Shown: piece by piece, positions 46,103-56,711 of the stretch
How the letters are laid out: each line of letters begins with the position of its first letter
How positions within the stretch are numbered: the stretch's first letter is position 1
From: Pseudomonas sp. B33.4
Lineage (GTDB): Bacteria; Pseudomonadota; Gammaproteobacteria; Pseudomonadales; Pseudomonadaceae
DNA length: 64,000 nucleotides
Assembly (NCBI RefSeq): GCF_034555375.1
Contig: NZ_CP140706.1
Location: 3,339,001 to 3,403,000 of the forward strand
Direction: 5' to 3'
Position numbers and translations under genes: made by a program
Notes under the pieces: generated by a model
What the model saw: only the letters and a program-made list of their open reading frames with translations
The model's database searches: none
Told to the model about the DNA's origin: nothing

Positions 46103-47137
46103 ATGCGATCATCCAAAGTCATCCATGTCGTCAGTTGCCATGCAGCGGGTGAAGTGGGCGACGTCATTGTTGGCGGTGTTGCCACCCCTCCGGGGGAAAC
46201 GATCTGGGAGCAGCGCAAGTTCATTGAAACCGACCAGGCACTGCGCAACTTTGTCTTGAATGAGCCTCGCGGTGGGGTGTTCCGGCACGTCAATCTGCTG
46301 GTTCCGCCCAAGCATCCGCAAGCAGACGTTGGCTGGATCATCATGGAGCCGTGCGATACACCACCCATGTCAGGTTCCAACTCGATGTGCGTGGCGACCG
46401 TACTGCTGGAGACCGGAATCATCCCTATGGTAGAGCCGGAAACCCGCATGTTCCTTGAGCCGCCAGGAGGGTTGATCGAAGTGGTTGCGAGCTGCCGAAA
46501 TGGCAAGGCTGAGCGAATTACCGTACGCAACGTGCCGTCATTTGCTGACAAACTTGATGTGACTATCGAGGTATCGGGGATTGGGTCTCTACTCGTCGAT
46601 ACGGCCTATGGTGGTGACAGTTTCGTCATTACCGACGCCAGAAGACTGGGCTTTTCATTGACCCCTGACGAAGCCAGGGAGATTGCCGATTACGGCATGA
46701 AGATCACTCAGGCAGCCAACGAACAATTGAGGTTTGTCCACCCGGAAAACGATGACTGGAAGCATATTTCCTTCTGCCAGATCGCTAACCCGGTAGAGAT
46801 GAAAAACGGCATTCTGACCGCAGCCAATGCGGTGGCTATCCGCCCTGGAAAAGTAGACCGTTCCCCATGCGGCACGGGCTGCTCGGCCCGCATGGCAGTC
46901 CTGCATGCAAAAGGCCAGATGAAATCGGGTGATCGCTTCATCGGCAAGTCGATCCTGGGCACCGAGTTCGATTGTCGGATCGATTCAGTATTGTCCGTGG
47001 GTGGCCGTCCAGGTATCAGTCCGATAATTTCCGGACAAGCCTGGATTACAGGTACACACCAACACACGCTGGATCCGACCGACCCGTTTCCGGCAGGTTA
47101 TCGTCTTTCCGACACTTGGCCTGTAGAGAAGCAGTGA
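46103..47137 (+). CDS. proline racemase superfamily, Ser/Cys type (hydroxyproline epimerase-like)
   Basis: A 344-residue proline racemase superfamily enzyme. The ATG at 46103 has GGAGA upstream; the frame to 46046 is unsupported. The first active-site position is Ser90 ([10 protein letters not shown]) and the second is Cys256 ([12 protein letters not shown]), so the substitution is the opposite of the Cys/Thr homologue at 37157. Ser/Cys members are known as 4-hydroxyproline 2-epimerases in some cases, but activities vary. An epimerase here would link an L-hydroxyproline to the DadA-like dehydrogenase at 42212. The deaminase and ketoglutarate-semialdehyde dehydrogenase genes of the usual 4-hydroxyproline route are not found in the window. 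Last gene of the operon that starts at 44536. Confidence 0.85.
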   Translation: MRSSKVIHVVSCHAAGEVGDVIVGGVATPPGETIWEQRKFIETDQALRNFVLNEPRGGVFRHVNLLVPPKHPQADVGWIIMEPCDTPPMSGSNSMCVATVLLETGIIPMVEPETRMFLEPPGGLIEVVASCRNGKAERITVRNVPSFADKLDVTIEVSGIGSLLVDTAYGGDSFVITDARRLGFSLTPDEAREIADYGMKITQAANEQLRFVHPENDDWKHISFCQIANPVEMKNGILTAANAVAIRPGKVDRSPCGTGCSARMAVLHAKGQMKSGDRFIGKSILGTEFDCRIDSVLSVGGRPGISPIISGQAWITGTHQHTLDPTDPFPAGYRLSDTWPVEKQ

Positions 47138-47211
47138 TAGCCACTTATTCAAGTGCTAACGATAATTTTTCTCAGAGATCCAAGCTGTTATGGATCAAAC
47201 AAGTTGAAGCG

Positions 47212-47241
47212 GTTGTTGTTGTTGTTGTTGTTGTTGTTGTT
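47212..47241 (+). repeat. (GTT)10 trinucleotide microsatellite
   Basis: Ten perfect tandem GTT units, 30 bases. In the frame of the downstream LacI remnant they encode ten consecutive Leu. Perfect trinucleotide tracts of this length are rare in bacteria; being a multiple of three, copy-number change would not shift the frame. Confidence 0.95.
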
Positions 47242-47242
47242 G

Positions 47243-47452
47243 GGGCGTGGCCTGAAAATTCCCGACGATGTCGCCGTGCTCGGCTACGACAACATGATCG
47301 GCATTGTCGAGTTGTTCATCCCGCCGCTGACCACGGTGCAACTGCCGTACTACGAAATTGGGCGCCAGGCTGCACGGCATCTGATCGAGACCCTGGAGCT
47401 ATCGGGAACTCAGCGAGTTGACTATCCATTGGTGGTCAGGACATCACTCTGA
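47243..47452 (+). pseudogene. C-terminal remnant of a LacI-family regulator
   Basis: About 69 residues starting GRGLKIPDDVAVLGYDNM and running to a normal stop at 47452 match the last fifth of a LacI/GalR regulator (DVAVLGYDN is the usual sugar-binding-domain segment, followed by the C-terminal LTTVQLPYYEIGRQAARHLIE). The helix-turn-helix and most of the ligand domain are missing; upstream lies only the (GTT)10 tract and unrelated sequence. It is a truncated relic, perhaps left by the insertion or rearrangement that brought in the hydroxyproline cluster. The rest of 47138-47507 holds nothing else recognisable. Confidence 0.8.
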
Positions 47453-47507
47453 GAGTGGATCCGCTCGCTGATGGCACTCCCGATTGCTTTGGATTTGCCG
47501 AGTGGAA

Positions 47508-49907
47508 TCAGAAATCCACCGTCGCTGAAAGCAGATAAGTTCTCGGTGTCGACAACGTCAACCCCGGCTCGCTGTCATCCGAAGCGCCTGCCGAACTCCA
47601 GTAGCGTTTATCCAGCACGTTCTCGATATTCCCGCGCAAGGTGATGGTCTTGTCGTCAACCTTGAAGGCATAGCGCGTGCCTACGTCGAAGCGCTCCCAG
47701 GAGTCGATTTCCTTGTCGTTCGACTGATCCAGATACTGCGAACTGGAATAAATACCGCGCCCGGTCAGCGTAAGCCCCTGCACCGTCGGCACATCCCACT
47801 CGGCGCCGAGATTGACGTTGTATTTCGGTGTCGCCGGCGCACGGTTGCCGTCGAAGGTGCCATTGGTGGTCTTGGCCAATTCACTGTCGATGTACATCAC
47901 TCCGCCAAGCAAACGGAAGCCTTTGAGCGGTTCACCGAACACGCTCAGCTCCACGCCACTGTTCTCGCGTTTGCCATTGGGGCCAAAGACCCGCGTGGTG
48001 GCGTTGGTTTCATAGGCTGGCTGCTTGATGCGAAACACTGCAGCAGTCAACGCGTAGGCGCCGGCATCGTATTTGGCGCCCACTTCAACCTGACGGCTGA
48101 TAAATGGCGGGAAGATTTCGTCTTCGTTCACTGACGTCGACGGCGCGATCTTGCCCTGACTCAGGCCTTCCATGTAGTTGGCGTACAGCGACAATTTGTC
48201 CGTAGCCTTGAACAGAATCCCGCCCGAGGGCGAGACCTTTTCCTCGTCGTAAGCCGTGTCGCCTTTGACGTCATCGCTCCAGTCGTCGACCTTCACCCGT
48301 TGCCAGCGCGCACCGAGGGTCAGCAACAGTCGATCATCGAAAAAGCCCAGCGTGTCGGACAGCGCCACGCCGCTGAAGCGGTTTTCGGTATAGACCTTGG
48401 CGTCATAGCGCGTCGGTGTGCCGGGTTTGGCGGTTTCCACCGGGTCATACAGATTGCTGCGACCTGCCGCGTAACGTGCGCCGCCGTTCTCGAAATCCAT
48501 GTAGAAGTAGCTGACCGCGAGGTTGACCTCATGGCTCACCGGCCCGGTATGGAACCAGTTGCGCACGCCTGCCGTGGCCGTGCGCACGTTTTCGTCGCGG
48601 GTGAAGTCGCGCGGCAGTACGCTGAAATCACCGGCATCGTTGGTGACAGAAACGGCGTGGCGCAAGAAGTCATGATTACTTTTGCGCGCACCGACGCCGC
48701 CATACACCATCACCGAATCACTGACGTCGAACTCAGCGTTGAGCGTGCCGAAGGTGTCCTCGGTTTTCGCCTGGCTCCAAGGTTGCGCGTAATTGCGATG
48801 CACGCTATTCGCGCTCGGAACCTTGGCATTCGCGGCGACTTGCACGCGCTCTTGCGGTGCGTCGGTATCGCGTTCGGTGTGGCCGATATCGGTCGAAATT
48901 CGTAAACGCTCGCCGCGAAAGTCGAGGCCGAGCACAGCCATGTCGCGGTCGACACTTTGGTGATCCCACTCAGTGTCACCGGACTGTTTGACGCCGTTGA
49001 AGCGCAGACCGAACTGGTTGTCCTCACCGAAACGACGGCCGACATCCACGGCACCACCGACTTGATTATTCGACGCGTAATTGGTGGTCAACGAGGTGAT
49101 CGGCTTATCGGTAGCGCGCTTTGGCACCACGTTGATCCCCCCGCCCACACTGCCCCGCGGCGAAATCCCGTTAATGAGTTGGGTCGGGCCTTTGAGGATG
49201 TCGACGCGATCGGCCATTTCCATGTCGATCGTGTAAGTCGGCAACACACCGTAGAGGCCGTTATAGGCCACGTCGCTGTTGAACAGACTGAAACCACGGA
49301 TGGTGAACTGCTCGTAACGTCCGCCGGCCGGGTTGGTTGCACGCACCGAAGGGTCGCTGGCGATCAGATCGCCAAGGGTGCGCGCCTGTTGGTTTTTCAC
49401 CGTTTCGCTGGTGTAGGTGGTCATGCTGAACGGGGTTTCCATGAAGTCTTTCGAGCCCAGCAAACCCTGTGAACCACGACGCGCCACCTGGCCACCGGCA
49501 AATACATCGGCGCCCGTCGAATCGCTCGCGCCGAGGATCGAAGTCGGCGCCAGTTGCAGGCTGCTGCCCTCAGGCGCAGGAATCAGGGTGAAAGCGTGAT
49601 CGCCCAGCGGCTGCAGTTGCAAGCCAGAACCCAGCAACAACCGGGTGAACCCCTCCTCCACACCAAATTCGCCGGACAAACCATTGCTGTTGCGCCCGCT
49701 GACTAGCGCCGGATCCACAGAAAGATTGACGCCGGCCAAACCGGCAAACCGCGTCAACGCGGCACTGAGGCTGCCGGCCGGCACCTGATAACTACGCCGG
49801 GCGTCTTCGGCCCAACTGGACTGGAACAACACCGGGCTGGCACTCAGGCTCAGCAGGAGGCTCAACTGCAACAACGGACGCAAACGACTTGGGAATACTG
49901 CGGGCAT
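47508..49907 (-). CDS. TonB-dependent siderophore receptor with N-terminal signalling domain
   Basis: A 799-residue outer-membrane receptor. A signal peptide (LRPLLQLSLLLSLSASPVLFQSSWA) is followed by the STN domain (about 40-110: YQVPAGSLSAALTRFAGLAGVNLSVD) used in cell-surface signalling, then the plug (DFMETPFSMTTYTSETVKNQQARTL, DRVDILKGPTQLINGISPRGSVGGGINVVPKRA), and a long barrel ending in TYLLSATVDF with a terminal Phe. It imports a ferric siderophore, probably of foreign origin; the ligand is not predictable. The ATG at 49907 is the likely start. The gene follows fecR by 67 bases and should be switched on by the sigma factor at 50922. Confidence 0.93.
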   Translation of the reverse strand: MPAVFPSRLRPLLQLSLLLSLSASPVLFQSSWAEDARRSYQVPAGSLSAALTRFAGLAGVNLSVDPALVSGRNSNGLSGEFGVEEGFTRLLLGSGLQLQPLGDHAFTLIPAPEGSSLQLAPTSILGASDSTGADVFAGGQVARRGSQGLLGSKDFMETPFSMTTYTSETVKNQQARTLGDLIASDPSVRATNPAGGRYEQFTIRGFSLFNSDVAYNGLYGVLPTYTIDMEMADRVDILKGPTQLINGISPRGSVGGGINVVPKRATDKPITSLTTNYASNNQVGGAVDVGRRFGEDNQFGLRFNGVKQSGDTEWDHQSVDRDMAVLGLDFRGERLRISTDIGHTERDTDAPQERVQVAANAKVPSANSVHRNYAQPWSQAKTEDTFGTLNAEFDVSDSVMVYGGVGARKSNHDFLRHAVSVTNDAGDFSVLPRDFTRDENVRTATAGVRNWFHTGPVSHEVNLAVSYFYMDFENGGARYAAGRSNLYDPVETAKPGTPTRYDAKVYTENRFSGVALSDTLGFFDDRLLLTLGARWQRVKVDDWSDDVKGDTAYDEEKVSPSGGILFKATDKLSLYANYMEGLSQGKIAPSTSVNEDEIFPPFISRQVEVGAKYDAGAYALTAAVFRIKQPAYETNATTRVFGPNGKRENSGVELSVFGEPLKGFRLLGGVMYIDSELAKTTNGTFDGNRAPATPKYNVNLGAEWDVPTVQGLTLTGRGIYSSSQYLDQSNDKEIDSWERFDVGTRYAFKVDDKTITLRGNIENVLDKRYWSSAGASDDSEPGLTLSTPRTYLLSATVDF

Positions 49908-49974
49908 TGGAAGAAGCTCTCGATTTTGTTCACTTGCCTGGAATGACCGGTGAGGCGCAAAAAAGGGACAGGCT

Positions 49975-50925
49975 TCAGCCAACATTTTGCCGAGGCGTAA
50001 GGGAAACCCAGAACCGGGTGCGGGTGTGGACTTCGATCGGCAGGCTCGCCGCGAGCAGTGCGAGGATTTGATCGGTATTGTCGAGGCGGAAACTACCGGT
50101 GATGCGCAACGCTTCCAACGTTGGATCCCAGCGCAACAGCCCCGAACGATAGCGGCTCAGCTCACGCAGGAAATCCCCCAGCGGTTGGTTTTGCGCCATC
50201 AACACACCGTCACGCCAGCCCGGCATCTTTGCGTCGAACAGCGCGATCGGTCCGGCGCCGGAAGCTTGCAGGCTGACCTGTTGCCCGGCGTTCAACTGCA
50301 GCGCCGGCCCGTGTAACGGCTGCAATTGCACCGAGCCGCTGACCACCGACACGTTGCAGTCACGCTCGTTGAGGCGCACGCAGATTTCGCTGCGGCTGAC
50401 GATGATCCGACCGTATGCAGCGTTGACCGTCAACGCCGTGCTGCCGGGGACGTTGAGCGCCATCTCGCCACGCACCAGGGTCAACTGATGGCTGGCCAGA
50501 TCGACGTTTACCGCACTGGCGGTGTTCAGTTGCAAGGTGCTGCCGTCGGCCAACCGTGTTCGGGTGTGCTCGCCAGTGCCGGTCTGCAAATCGGCGCGCC
50601 AGACGTCGAGCGGCAACTGACGACTGATCAGCCACGCCGCCGGCACCAACGCGGCCAGACCGAGCGCACGTTTCAGCGCCGCGCGCCGCGCCAGATCCGG
50701 ACGATCCAGCGTAGCCATGGCCAGCGCCGCCGGCACCGCTGAAAACCGTTGCCGCAACAGTTGAATCTTCTGCCAGGCGTTTTCATGACGGCTATCGCTG
50801 CTGCGCCAATGCTGCAGTCGCGCGCGATCGTCATCGTTGGCATCCCCGGATTCCAGCAATGCCAGCCATTGCGCGGCGGCGCGTGCAACTTCGCGCGCCT
50901 CTGCGTCTGCTGCAGCGCGCATCAT
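49975..50925 (-). CDS. FecR-family anti-sigma/sigma-regulatory protein
   Basis: An inner-membrane regulator of about 316 residues that relays receptor occupancy to the ECF sigma factor. Seen: N-terminal DUF4880 domain (ARAAAQWLALLESGDANDDDRARLQHWRSS), a single membrane segment (about 90-105), and the periplasmic FecR domain with TGTGEHTRTRLADGSTLQLNTASAV, then a C-terminal STN-like segment. The ATG at 50925 overlaps the sigma gene's stop (ATGA), so the two are translationally coupled. Confidence 0.92.
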   Translation of the reverse strand: MMRAAADAEAREVARAAAQWLALLESGDANDDDRARLQHWRSSDSRHENAWQKIQLLRQRFSAVPAALAMATLDRPDLARRAALKRALGLAALVPAAWLISRQLPLDVWRADLQTGTGEHTRTRLADGSTLQLNTASAVNVDLASHQLTLVRGEMALNVPGSTALTVNAAYGRIIVSRSEICVRLNERDCNVSVVSGSVQLQPLHGPALQLNAGQQVSLQASGAGPIALFDAKMPGWRDGVLMAQNQPLGDFLRELSRYRSGLLRWDPTLEALRITGSFRLDNTDQILALLAASLPIEVHTRTRFWVSLTPRQNVG

Positions 50926-51431
50926 AGATCCAACATCAAGCAATGCTCGTAAGCCATTGCCATATAACGTTTTACTGTTCGCTCTGAGACTTGTAGACGC
51001 TCAGCGATTTCGCGGTAACCGAGACCTTCCAGCTGACTCCACAAAAACGCCCGACGCACCGGCCGTGGCAAACCATCCAGTAATTCGTCAAGCGCTTGCA
51101 GGGTTTCCAGCAGCAGCCAACGCTGCTCGGGCGACGGCACGCACTCCTCCGGCAACTGCGCCAAGGCTTCGAGATAGGCTTTTTCCAGACTGCGGCGGGT
51201 GTAGAAATTGCTCAGCAGGCGCTTGCCCACGGTCAGCAAGTACGCGCGCGGCTCGCGCATATCGGCGATCGGTTGCGCGCTGCACAGCACGCGCATGAAG
51301 GTGTCATGGCTCAGGTCCGCCGCATCCCAGGCGTTGCCCATCCGCCGGCGCAGCCAGGTTTCCAGCCAGCCGCGATGATCGCGATACAGTTCGTGCAGGT
51401 GCTGCGGCGAGCGCGTCGCGGCTTCAGTCAT
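50922..51431 (-). CDS. ECF sigma factor, FecI family
   Basis: A 169-residue extracytoplasmic-function sigma factor. Region 2 (LHELYRDHRGWLETWLRRRMGN, AADLSHDTFMRVL) and region 4 (LEGLGYREIAERLQVSERTVKRYMAMAYEHCL) are both clear. It directs RNA polymerase to the receptor gene when FecR releases it. The ATG at 51431 is supported by AGGA about 8 bases upstream. A close match to a Fur box at 51461 overlaps the promoter region, so iron starvation should induce it. Confidence 0.93.
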   Translation of the reverse strand: MTEAATRSPQHLHELYRDHRGWLETWLRRRMGNAWDAADLSHDTFMRVLCSAQPIADMREPRAYLLTVGKRLLSNFYTRRSLEKAYLEALAQLPEECVPSPEQRWLLLETLQALDELLDGLPRPVRRAFLWSQLEGLGYREIAERLQVSERTVKRYMAMAYEHCLMLDL

Positions 51432-51460
51432 CTCAAGAGTCCTGCGCGAAGTCAGTTTCA

Positions 51461-51479
51461 AATGAGAGTGATTCTATTT
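51461..51479. promoter_or_regulatory. Fur box candidate upstream of the fecI-like gene
   Basis: AATGAGAGTGATTCTATTT matches the common Pseudomonas Fur-box form AATGAGAATGATTCTCATT at 16 of 19 positions. It lies 30 bases upstream of the sigma factor start, the usual place for iron-repressed fecI genes. Confidence 0.6.
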
Positions 51480-51519
51480 AACTTGCGCGCCGACACAAAG
51501 CCTTTTTATGCCACGCGTT

Positions 51520-52419
51520 TTATGAACGCTTCAGCGTCTCACTCGGCAACTCCTTGAACAACGCCCGATAACTGCTTGAAAACCTTCCCAAATGCCAGAA
51601 CGACCAGTGCATCGCCACCTCGGCCACGGTGGTTTCCGTTGGCCGGCGCTTGAGCAGTTCGCGGTGAGCGCTGTTCAACCGGCGCAGGCGCAGCCAGTGA
51701 CTCGGGGTCATCCCGGTGTAGGCCTTGAATGCCTGCTGCAATTGCCGCAATGGCACCCCTGCCACATGCGACAGTTCGAGCAGATTGAGGGTGTCTTCCG
51801 GAGAATCCGCCGCCCACTCGCCTACCCGTTTCATGATCATCCGTTCTTCGGTGCGCCGTTGTAAGCCACCGCGATCGAGGCTGGTGTGAGCGTTGTCGAG
51901 AATGAACAGGCAATCTTCAAGTAGCTGCTTTGTCAGCGAATCTTTATCAAATGGATCAATAGCTTGCGACACCTTCGTGAGAGTCGAGCTTAACCATTTA
52001 CTGAACAAGGCGTTCTGCCCGCAATTGAGTTGCGTCATGAACAACCCTTCAAGTTTCGCCACATTCAGACCGTGCTGACGGACAAACTCCGGACCGAACA
52101 CGACGGCGATTTCCTGGTAGTTCTCCGGGGTGATCCAGATGTTGCGGCTGTCTTCATTGAGCAGGTACAGCGCGTTGTCACTGCGATCAAAACAGAACGC
52201 CAAAGCACCCGACGGCGCGCTGAAATTCTGCTCGACCCGGGTGTTCATCTGCTCTTCATAGACCTCGACACCTTGCAGATCCAGATAGCGGATCTGCCCG
52301 GCGAAATGGCCCGGCGACATCTGTTGGTAATGCTGGACCCAGCCCGGTGTGGCGCGGACTTGCTCGGCCACATCGGCGGTGTTGAACGCTTGAACCTGGA
52401 GCGGATTGCACGTTGTCAT
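51520..52419 (-). CDS. AraC-family transcriptional regulator
   Basis: A 299-residue regulator with a C-terminal AraC/XylS double helix-turn-helix (about 195-295: LLELSHVAGVPLRQLQQAFKAYTGMTPSHWLRLRRLN then VAMHWSFWHLGRFSSSYRALF) and an N-terminal sensor domain. The ATG at 52419 is chosen; the open frame runs far upstream to 52890 only because it is the mirror of the synthetase gene. It is divergent from the glutamylpolyamine synthetase gene (162 bases between) and probably controls the polyamine or amine utilisation genes to 56478. Confidence 0.9.
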   Translation of the reverse strand: MTTCNPLQVQAFNTADVAEQVRATPGWVQHYQQMSPGHFAGQIRYLDLQGVEVYEEQMNTRVEQNFSAPSGALAFCFDRSDNALYLLNEDSRNIWITPENYQEIAVVFGPEFVRQHGLNVAKLEGLFMTQLNCGQNALFSKWLSSTLTKVSQAIDPFDKDSLTKQLLEDCLFILDNAHTSLDRGGLQRRTEERMIMKRVGEWAADSPEDTLNLLELSHVAGVPLRQLQQAFKAYTGMTPSHWLRLRRLNSAHRELLKRRPTETTVAEVAMHWSFWHLGRFSSSYRALFKELPSETLKRS

Positions 52420-52581
52420 GGGGTGACCTTGCGCACTCTTTTGGTGCGCTTTGGTGCTGCTTAAAGTGGATAGATGGAACTGCAAGGCTCGCCCAAGATA
52501 GTCGTCAACGCGCCACAGGGGAAGGGGCGGAAGATGAAACCCGCCCTCCCCGGCGTCTATGAAACCAATAACGAGGTCTTT

Positions 52582-53940
52582 ATGAATGCCCCTTTCGATC
52601 AGCTGTTCACGTGGCTGAAAGATCACAAGATTACCGAAGTCGAATGTGTGGTCAGCGACCTGACCGGCATCGCCCGCGGCAAGATCGCACCGACCAACAA
52701 GTTCCTGCATGAGCGAGGCATGCGCCTGCCGGAAAGTGTGCTGCTGCAAACGGTAACCGGGGATTTTGTCGACGACGACATCTACTACGACCTGCTCGAT
52801 CCTGCCGACATCGACATGGTCTGCAAGCCAGTGGCTGACGCGGTCTACGTGATTCCGTGGGCGATCGAACCGACCGCCATCGTCATTCACGATACCTTCG
52901 ACAAGTTCGGCAACCCGATCGAACTGTCACCGCGCAACGTGCTGAAGAAAGTCTTGCAGCTCTACACCGACAAAGGCTGGAAGCCGATTGTTGCGCCGGA
53001 AATGGAGTTTTACCTGACCCAACGCTGCGAAGACCCGGACTTGCCGCTCAAGGCACCGCTGGGCCGCTCGGGCCGTGCGGAAAGCGGTCGGCAGTCGTTC
53101 TCCATCGATGCCGCCAACGAATTCGATCCACTGTTCGAAGACGTCTACGACTGGTGCGAACTGCAAGGCCTGGACCTCGACACGCTGATCCACGAGGACG
53201 GCCCGGCGCAGATGGAAATCAACTTCCGTCATGGCGACGCACTGGATCTGGCCGACCAGATCACCGTGTTCAAACGCACCATGCGTGAGGCAGCGCTCAA
53301 GCACAACGTCGCCGCGACGTTCATGGCCAAACCGATCGGCGATGAGCCGGGCAGCGCCATGCACATTCACCAGAGTGTGGTGGAAATCGCCACCGGCAAG
53401 CCGATCTTCGCCAATGAAGACGGGCAGATGAGCGAGCTGTTCCTGCACTACATCGGCGGTTTGCAGAAATACATCCCGAAAGTGCTGCCGATGTTCGCGC
53501 CCAACGTCAACTCGTTCCGCCGCTTCCTGCCGGACACCTCGGCACCGGTCAACGTCGAATGGGGCGAAGAAAACCGCACCGTTGGCCTGCGTGTGCCGAC
53601 CTCTAGCCCGGAAGCCATGCGCGTGGAAAACCGCTTGCCGGGCGCTGATGCCAACCCGTACCTGGCGATTGCCGCGAGTCTGCTCTGCGGTTACATCGGC
53701 ATGGTTGAAGCCATCGAGCCGAGCGCTGCGGTACAAGGCCGTGCGTACGAGCGCCGCAACCTGCGCCTGCCGATCACCATCGAAGAAGCACTGACGCAAA
53801 TGGAAGAATGCGAGGCCGTCGCGCAATACCTTGGCGACAAATTCGTCCGGGGCTATGTCGCGGTGAAACGCGCCGAGCATGAAAACTTCAAGCGCGTGAT
53901 CAGCTCGTGGGAGCGTGAGTTCCTGATGCTGAGCGTTTAA
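52582..53940 (+). CDS. gamma-glutamylpolyamine synthetase (SpuI/PuuA-like glutamine synthetase)
   Basis: Joins glutamate to an amine with ATP, the entry step of the gamma-glutamylation route for polyamines. The 452-residue protein is very close to P. aeruginosa SpuI from memory: WLKDHKITEVECVVSDLTGIARGKI, metal-site APEMEFYL, INFRHGDALDLADQ, AKPIGDEPGSAMHIHQS, VENRLPGADANPYLAIAASLLCG. The ATG at 52582 has GAGG 5 bases upstream; longer frames are not supported. The downstream binding protein and FAD oxidase genes agree with this role. SpuI has several paralogues in Pseudomonas (SpuB, PauA1-7), and the exact amine cannot be read. Confidence 0.92.
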   Translation: MNAPFDQLFTWLKDHKITEVECVVSDLTGIARGKIAPTNKFLHERGMRLPESVLLQTVTGDFVDDDIYYDLLDPADIDMVCKPVADAVYVIPWAIEPTAIVIHDTFDKFGNPIELSPRNVLKKVLQLYTDKGWKPIVAPEMEFYLTQRCEDPDLPLKAPLGRSGRAESGRQSFSIDAANEFDPLFEDVYDWCELQGLDLDTLIHEDGPAQMEINFRHGDALDLADQITVFKRTMREAALKHNVAATFMAKPIGDEPGSAMHIHQSVVEIATGKPIFANEDGQMSELFLHYIGGLQKYIPKVLPMFAPNVNSFRRFLPDTSAPVNVEWGEENRTVGLRVPTSSPEAMRVENRLPGADANPYLAIAASLLCGYIGMVEAIEPSAAVQGRAYERRNLRLPITIEEALTQMEECEAVAQYLGDKFVRGYVAVKRAEHENFKRVISSWEREFLMLSV

Positions 53941-53960
53941 GACCTTCGTTGTCTGTACCA

Positions 53961-54037
53961 CCGCTATCGCGAGCAGGCTCACTCCTACAGGGGGAATGCA
54001 TTCCAAAATGTAGGAGTGAGCCTGCTCGCGATGGCGG
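53961..54037. repeat. REP-type palindromic repeat
   Basis: Perfect 24-base inverted arms at 53966-53989 and 54009-54032, extended outward to about 29 bases with one mismatch, around a 19-base spacer. The arms are built on the GTAGGAGTGAGC...GCGAT sequence widespread as REP/REPIN elements in fluorescent pseudomonads. It lies between the synthetase gene and the binding-protein gene, and may stabilise the upstream transcript. Confidence 0.85.
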
Positions 54038-54064
54038 CAGCTCAAACAGCAAAGAACCACCTGA

Positions 54065-56478
<2,414 letters not shown>

Positions 56479-56507
56479 CCCGCAACCCGCTCCGACACCA
56501 TGCCCAA

Positions 56508-56593
56508 GTAGGAGCTGCCGAAGGCTGCGATCTTTTGATCTTAAAAAAGCAAGATCAAAAGATCGCAGCCTCGTTTCACTCGACAGCGCCTAC
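56508..56593. repeat. REP-like palindrome with strong hairpin
   Basis: Inner perfect 21-base arms at 56522-56542 and 56551-56571 (loop AAAAAAGC), based on GGCTGCGATCTTTTGATCTT, and outer arms GTAGGAGCTGCCGA at 56508 and its inverse near 56580-56593 with two mismatches. This is another repeat family common in fluorescent pseudomonads, distinct from the one at 53961. It separates the oxidase gene from pqiB and could act as a transcript end. Confidence 0.85.
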
Positions 56594-56711
56594 ATGGAAA
56601 CTGCCAACAATGCGCGCTATACACATTTGCTCTATCGCCAAGCGCTTCTATATTGATGAGGTGCTTTTGCGTTCCTGACGCTCAGTGCCCAATCAATCGA
56701 GGAGGACATGG

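Noticed and set aside
51520..52890. 456-codon version of the AraC regulator
   Set aside because: The extra N-terminal 157 residues are antisense to the synthetase gene; the normal 299-residue length starts at 52419.
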